This document shows, one piece after another, positions 60,133 through 64,000 of a stretch of 64,000 nucleotides of DNA. This DNA is from Brachybacterium subflavum. Lineage in GTDB: Bacteria; Actinomycetota; Actinomycetes; Actinomycetales; Dermabacteraceae. Every line of letters begins with the position of its first letter. Within the stretch, counting starts at the first letter, position 1. Position numbers and translations under genes: made by a program. Under the pieces are notes generated by a model, which saw nothing but the letters and a program-made list of their open reading frames with translations, did no database searches and was not told the origin of the DNA. The stretch spans positions 62,001 through 126,000 of the forward strand of contig NZ_VIGP01000004.1 in assembly GCF_009299795.1 (NCBI RefSeq), read 5' to 3'.

Positions 60133-60632
60133 AGCGACTGCATCCTCTCGATGCCGCGCCGCGTGAGCAGCTCCTTGAGCTCCTCCGCGTCCTCGCGCGG
60201 GAGCCCGGGGATGGTGCCGTCGGCCTCGTCGGAGGCGGTCGAGTAGGACAGCCGGGCGATCCCGAAGCGGCGCTCGACGGGTCCCTCGTGGATCTCGACG
60301 GACTGCACGCGGCCGTAGGGAGTGGTGGTGACCGAGCGGAACATGAGCCCGCTCGCGAGGGTGAGGTCATCCTCCCCCGCCCGGTAGCCGATCGCCCGCA
60401 CCCGTCGCGGCGTCAGCAGCACAGCGGGCAGGCACCACAGGATCGGCACGATCGCGAGCAGCTCCAGCCACCACCAGTCCAGGCGCAGGCCCACCACGAG
60501 GCAGGCGATCGCGATCGCCAGGGAGATCGCCCACCAGGGGATCGCGGAGAGATAGCGGGCGGGCACGAGCCGCGGCGAGACCGGGGTCAGTCCCCGCCCG
60601 CCCAGCCGCTGGGGTCGCGTCGCATCGTTCAT
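60129..60632 (-). CDS. PH-domain membrane protein (YdbS-like)
   Basis: 167 residues from ATG 60632. Two membrane segments (WWAISLAIAIACLVVGLRL, WLELLAIVPILWCLPAVLL) then a bPH_2 domain (DDLTLASGLMFRSVTTTPYGRVQSVEIHEGP). Coupled by ATGA to the larger protein; the pair resembles ydbS-ydbT of Bacillus. Confidence 0.85.
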   Translation of the reverse strand: MNDATRPQRLGGRGLTPVSPRLVPARYLSAIPWWAISLAIAIACLVVGLRLDWWWLELLAIVPILWCLPAVLLTPRRVRAIGYRAGEDDLTLASGLMFRSVTTTPYGRVQSVEIHEGPVERRFGIARLSYSTASDEADGTIPGLPREDAEELKELLTRRGIERMQSL

Positions 60633-60721
60633 GGGCCCATCCTCGCAGGCCACCCCCACGGGCGCACCCGACGATGGTCCGGGTCGGCCCCTGACCCGCG
60701 TCGATGCCGCCGCGCCGCGCC

Positions 60722-61231
60722 TCAGGCGGTGGTCGAACGGGCGCCGTTCCCGCCCTCGCCGTCCTCGGGCGGGAGCGTTCCCCAGCGCTCGACGATCACC
60801 CCGAGCACCGCGAGGGCGATGCCGCACAGGGCGCCGAAGCCCGTGGGCAGCAGCGCGCCGACGAGCGTGCCGGTCCCCGAGGACGCGAGGAAGACGAGCT
60901 GGCCGAGCTGGATGCCGCCGATGAGCGCCCCCGTATAGGCGCAGGCACGGGCGAACACGATCGTGCGGAAGGCGGTGAGCATGTCGATGGAGTGGCGGCG
61001 CGGGGCGCTGCTCGGGTTCTCCCGGCGCTCCTCGCTCTCCTTCGTGTAGCGGCGCAGCGGGAGCCCGCACACGAGGAGCACGGCCCCCAGGGCGAGCAGC
61101 AGCAGCCCTGTCACCCATCCGGTCACCGGCAGCACGGCGCCGCGCCCGGTCACGAAGTTCGCGAGCACCGCGCCGAACACGGTCGCGAGCAGACCGAGGA
61201 CGACGAGCGTCGGCACCGACAGCGGACGCAT
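60722..61231 (-). CDS. DUF3180 membrane protein
   Basis: 169 residues with four membrane segments, e.g. VPTLVVLGLLATVFGAVLANFV and CAYTGALIGGIQLGQLVFLA; RRHSIDMLTAFRTIVFARACAYTGA is typical of DUF3180, conserved after folK in Micrococcales. Function unknown. Confidence 0.85.
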   Translation of the reverse strand: MRPLSVPTLVVLGLLATVFGAVLANFVTGRGAVLPVTGWVTGLLLLALGAVLLVCGLPLRRYTKESEERRENPSSAPRRHSIDMLTAFRTIVFARACAYTGALIGGIQLGQLVFLASSGTGTLVGALLPTGFGALCGIALAVLGVIVERWGTLPPEDGEGGNGARSTTA

Positions 61232-62148
61232 CAGGCGCCGAACCCCCCGAGCACCGGACCGGGGCGCACGCCGTCGCGGTCCTCGGTGCGCGCGAGCAGC
61301 GGCCCGATGGGTCCGTGCCCCGGCAGCTCCGCGTCGGGACGGGCGGCGTGCCAGGGCGCCAGCACGAAGGCGCGCTCGTGGGCCCGGGGGTGCGGCAGCG
61401 TCAGCTCCTCATCGTCCTGGAGCAGGTCGCCGAAGGCGATGAGGTCGACGTCGAGGGTGCGGGGTCCCCAGCGGACCTCGCGCACGCGCTGCGCGTCCTC
61501 CTCGAGGGCATGGGCGAGGTCGAGCAGTCGCCACGGTCCGCGCTCGCTGCGGACGCCCACGACCGTGTTGAGGAACGGATCCTGCTCGACGCCTCCTACC
61601 GGGTCGGTCTCGACGACGGGCGCGGTCCATTCGATCTCGATGCCGTCGGCCGCGCGCAGCAGGGCGAGGGCGCGCGAGAGGTGCTGCTCGCGGGCGCCGA
61701 GGTTGGTGCCCAGCGCGAGCACGGCCGGTGACGCGGGGGCGCTGCGCTCGATGCGCACGCGCACGTCGGCGAAGGGATGCGGGATCGGCGCCGACGGCTT
61801 GTGGAGGGTGACCTCGATGCGGCGCACCAGGATCTGCTCGGCGAGGATCCGTCCGGCGATGCGCGCGGCGAGGGTCTCGATGAGCTGGTGGGGGCCGCCC
61901 TCGATCTCGGCGACGGCGGAATCGGCGACCTCCGCGTAGTTCACGGTGCGGCCCAGGGCGTCGGCCCGCCCGGCGGGCGCCGTGTCGACGTCCATCCTGA
62001 GGTCGACGAGGAAGTCCTGCCCGTCCCGGCGCTCGTGCTCGAGCACCCCGTGATGGCCGCGGGCGCGCAGGCCGATCAGCTCGATCGCGTCGGCCGGCCC
62101 CGGGTGCAGGGCCCGCGCGAGCTCCGGGGGGACGACGAGGGCGCTCAT
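61231..62148 (-). CDS. folBK: Fused dihydroneopterin aldolase and HPPK (FolB-FolK)
   Basis: 305 residues. FolB part about 20-135: LIGLRARGHHGVLEHERRDGQDF, TVNYAEVADSAVAEIEGGPHQLIETLA. FolK part about 140-305: AVLALGTNLGAREQHLSRAL and EVRWGPRTLDVDLIAFGD, LPHPRAHERAFVLAPW. Carries out two successive folate steps. Natural fusion, with no break between domains. Overlaps folP by ATGA. Confidence 0.94.
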   Translation of the reverse strand: MSALVVPPELARALHPGPADAIELIGLRARGHHGVLEHERRDGQDFLVDLRMDVDTAPAGRADALGRTVNYAEVADSAVAEIEGGPHQLIETLAARIAGRILAEQILVRRIEVTLHKPSAPIPHPFADVRVRIERSAPASPAVLALGTNLGAREQHLSRALALLRAADGIEIEWTAPVVETDPVGGVEQDPFLNTVVGVRSERGPWRLLDLAHALEEDAQRVREVRWGPRTLDVDLIAFGDLLQDDEELTLPHPRAHERAFVLAPWHAARPDAELPGHGPIGPLLARTEDRDGVRPGPVLGGFGA

Positions 62149-63062
62149 CGGGCGTCGCCCCTGAGGGAGGGCCCGTCGGCCCGAGGCGACCGGTCCGCAG
62201 TCGGCGGGCGGTGCGCCGCGCGCTCGCTCGCGGCCCAGCGCCTCCCGACCTCGACGGCGGCGACGGACGCCGCGACATCGTGCACCCGCACCGCCCAGGC
62301 GCCCTCGCGCGCGCACAGGGCGCTGACGGCCGCGGTGGCGACGTCGCGGTCCCCGGGCAGGGTGCTCAGGAAGCGCTTGCGGGAGGCGCCGATGAGGACG
62401 GGCAGGTCATGGGCGAGGAGGGCATCCCAGTCCCCCAGGATCTCCCAGTTCTGCGCGCCGTTCTTCGCGAATCCGAGGCCGGGGTCGGCGACCAGCTGGG
62501 AGTCCTGGACCCCGGCCTCGCGCAGGGCTGCCAGCCGCGCCCCGAGCTCGCGCTCGACGTCGCGCGGGACATCGGCGTACTCGTCGAGGTCGTTCATCAC
62601 GTCGCTGTGGCCGCGCCAGTGCATCGCGATCACCACGGGCGGGGCGCCGAGGCGGGTCCGGGCGCGCGCCAGCAGCCCGGGCATGCTCCGGTCGGCGAGG
62701 CCCGCGGAGACGTCGTTGATGATGAGGGCGCCCGCCTTGAGGGATGCCTCCGCGACCGCGGCGCGCATGGTGTCCACGCTGACGACCGCGCCGCGCGCGC
62801 TGAGCTCGCGGACCACGGGGACCACACGCCTCAGCTCCTCGGCCTCCTCGACGCGCTCGGCGCCGGGCCGGGTCGACTCGCCCCCGACGTCGATGATCGA
62901 GGCTCCCTCGGCGAGCATCCGCTCGGCATGGTCGAGGGCCTGCTCGGGGCTCATGTGCGCGCCGCCGTCGGAGAAGGAGTCCGGGGTGACGTTGAGGATG
63001 CCCATCACCAGGGTGCGGTCCCGCGCGAGGTCCGCGGGCAGTCCGTCGGGGCGCGTCCTCAT
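62145..63062 (-). CDS. folP: Dihydropteroate synthase
   Basis: 305 residues. VMGILNVTPDSFSDGG, IIDVGGESTRPGAERV, LIINDVSAGLAD and IGASRKRFL are the pterin and sulfa-site motifs. Joins pABA to the pterin. Between folE and folBK. Confidence 0.96.
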   Translation of the reverse strand: MRTRPDGLPADLARDRTLVMGILNVTPDSFSDGGAHMSPEQALDHAERMLAEGASIIDVGGESTRPGAERVEEAEELRRVVPVVRELSARGAVVSVDTMRAAVAEASLKAGALIINDVSAGLADRSMPGLLARARTRLGAPPVVIAMHWRGHSDVMNDLDEYADVPRDVERELGARLAALREAGVQDSQLVADPGLGFAKNGAQNWEILGDWDALLAHDLPVLIGASRKRFLSTLPGDRDVATAAVSALCAREGAWAVRVHDVAASVAAVEVGRRWAASERAAHRPPTADRSPRADGPSLRGDAR

Positions 63063-63066
63063 GGCG

Positions 63067-63714
63067 TCAGCCCCGCATGATGAGGGACATGGCCTCGGAG
63101 CGCGTGGTGCCCTTGCGCAGGATGCCGCGCACGGCCGAGGTGACGGTCTGCGCGCCCTCGGCGCGCACGCCGCGCATCGACATGCACATGTGCGAGGCCT
63201 CGAGGACCACGATCGCGCCGGCCGCGCGCAGCTCCTCCATGAGGGCGTCGGCGATCTGGGTGGTGATCCGCTCCTGGACCTGGGGGCGACGGGCGTAGAC
63301 GTGCACGAGCCGCGCGATCTTCGACAGGCCGGTGACGCCGCGCGCGCCGGGGATGTAGCCCACGTGGGCCGTGCCGAAGAAGGGCAGCAGGTGGTGCTCG
63401 CACATGGAGTGGAAGCGGATGTCGCGCACCAGCACGAGCTCCTGGTGCTCGATGTCCCCGAAGGTCACCGAGAGGGGCTCGTGGGCGTCCATGCGCATGC
63501 CCTCGAAGACCTCGCCGTACATGCGGGCCACGCGCGAGGGGGTCTGCACGAGCCCGTCGCGGTCGGGGTCCTCCCCGATCGCGGCGAGGATCTCCCGCAC
63601 GGCCGCCTCGATGCGCGGGGCGTCGACGCCGGGAGCCCCGGTCGACGTCTCCGACGACGGGGCGACCGGGGCGTCCGCCGCCCCGGGCTCCGCGGGAGCC
63701 AGCTCCTCGCCCAT
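63067..63714 (-). CDS. folE: GTP cyclohydrolase I
   Basis: 215 residues from ATG 63714. [20 protein letters not shown], the zinc/active-site [22 protein letters not shown], and [16 protein letters not shown] are diagnostic. First enzyme of folate synthesis. Its N-terminal 35 residues are acidic and Pro/Ala-rich. Confidence 0.95.
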   Translation of the reverse strand: MGEELAPAEPGAADAPVAPSSETSTGAPGVDAPRIEAAVREILAAIGEDPDRDGLVQTPSRVARMYGEVFEGMRMDAHEPLSVTFGDIEHQELVLVRDIRFHSMCEHHLLPFFGTAHVGYIPGARGVTGLSKIARLVHVYARRPQVQERITTQIADALMEELRAAGAIVVLEASHMCMSMRGVRAEGAQTVTSAVRGILRKGTTRSEAMSLIMRG

Positions 63715-63715
63715 C

Positions 63716-64000
63716 TCAGCGATCCTCGGTCGCAGGACCGTCGGTGCCCTGGAGCCCCTCCGGTCCGGCGCCGCCGGCTCCGCGATCGGTGCCTCCGGGG
63801 TAGCCGGGGATCTGGGGCCCGTCGCCGCCCGGGGAGGGAAGCTCCGGCGGCCCGGGGGTGAGCGGATCGCCCGCATCGCCGTGCTCGCTGCTCGCATCGC
63901 CGGGATTGCCGCCCACGAGCGGCGCCGTGAAGACGGGGCGCTGCGCGGAGGACTGCCAGACGTCGCGCTGCGGGCGCTTGGTGACGCCCTCGAAGACCGC
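63716..64000 (-). CDS. ftsH: FtsH protease, C-terminal fragment
   Basis: The last 94 residues of a gene running off the right edge. [25 protein letters not shown] matches the C-terminal 'V..RP.R..W.SS..R.V' segment of actinobacterial FtsH, followed by a Gly/Pro-rich tail. The neighbouring folE fits the standard ftsH-folE order. The catalytic domains are outside the window. Confidence 0.75.
   Translation of the reverse strand, partial: AVFEGVTKRPQRDVWQSSAQRPVFTAPLVGGNPGDASSEHGDAGDPLTPGPPELPSPGGDGPQIPGYPGGTDRGAGGAGPEGLQGTDGPATEDR

Overview
The window is chromosomal DNA from a high-GC actinobacterium. Its left 39.7 kb is most of a siphovirus prophage and its right 24 kb is conserved housekeeping DNA. 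The host side carries the order ftsH-folE-folP-folB/folK-DUF3180-PH proteins-panC-lysS-lsr2, with clpC, mutY and mscL nearby. That layout, the very high GC, the Lsr2 nucleoid protein and the many GTG starts point to the Micrococcales. A Brachybacterium/Dermabacteraceae-type host is my best guess by inference; no database was consulted.  Prophage layout: a divergent STAS-like gene is cut by the left edge. From 518 to 9977 a plus-strand early operon of about two dozen mostly tiny genes runs with ATGA/GTGA stop-start overlaps. It contains a RusA-like nuclease, a replication initiator with two clusters of 12-bp iterons inside its gene, and a DnaB-N/RecA-like helicase. A short accessory block (9978-12843) holds a coiled-coil gene, an HNH endonuclease, a divergent pair of very small genes sharing a palindromic promoter with a PAPS-reductase-like gene, and two unknown genes. 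The late operon follows: TerS, TerL, portal, MuF-type protein, scaffold, decoration protein, major capsid, connectors, major tail protein, tail assembly chaperones with a GGGAAAC -1 frameshift site, a 1951-residue tape measure with two muralytic domains, Dit-like and Gp37-like tail proteins, receptor-end proteins, a two-enzyme endolysin and holin-like membrane proteins. The right arm is on the minus strand. It contains a three-gene set that looks like a toxin-antitoxin-chaperone module, then four unknown genes, ending at an intact tRNA-Ala(CGC) whose 3' end faces the prophage. That tRNA is the likely integration site. No integrase is visible, so it should lie left of the window.  Control features: several intergenic gaps of the prophage carry a strong hairpin followed at once by a CATGCCC element; at four of them a Shine-Dalgarno and the next start codon follow closely, so terminator and leader are fused. 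Several minus-strand or lysogeny-type genes instead have TANNNT 6-8 nt before the start codon, as in leaderless mRNAs. Before the tail chaperone gene, a hairpin loop is complementary to three downstream repeats, one covering the ribosome binding site.  Host region: tRNA-Ala, an inositol-phosphatase family enzyme, acetyltransferases, folate cyclo-ligase, an FmdB-type zinc ribbon protein, a SAF-domain exported protein, MscL, MutY, an ArgA-like acetyltransferase, a DedA protein, ClpC, a GH29 fucosidase, malate:quinone oxidoreductase, an aldose epimerase, Lsr2, LysS, PanC, a DUF2520 protein, two PH-domain membrane proteins, a DUF3180 protein, a fused FolB-FolK, FolP, FolE and the C-terminus of FtsH. 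No stretch over 300 bases lacks a gene.
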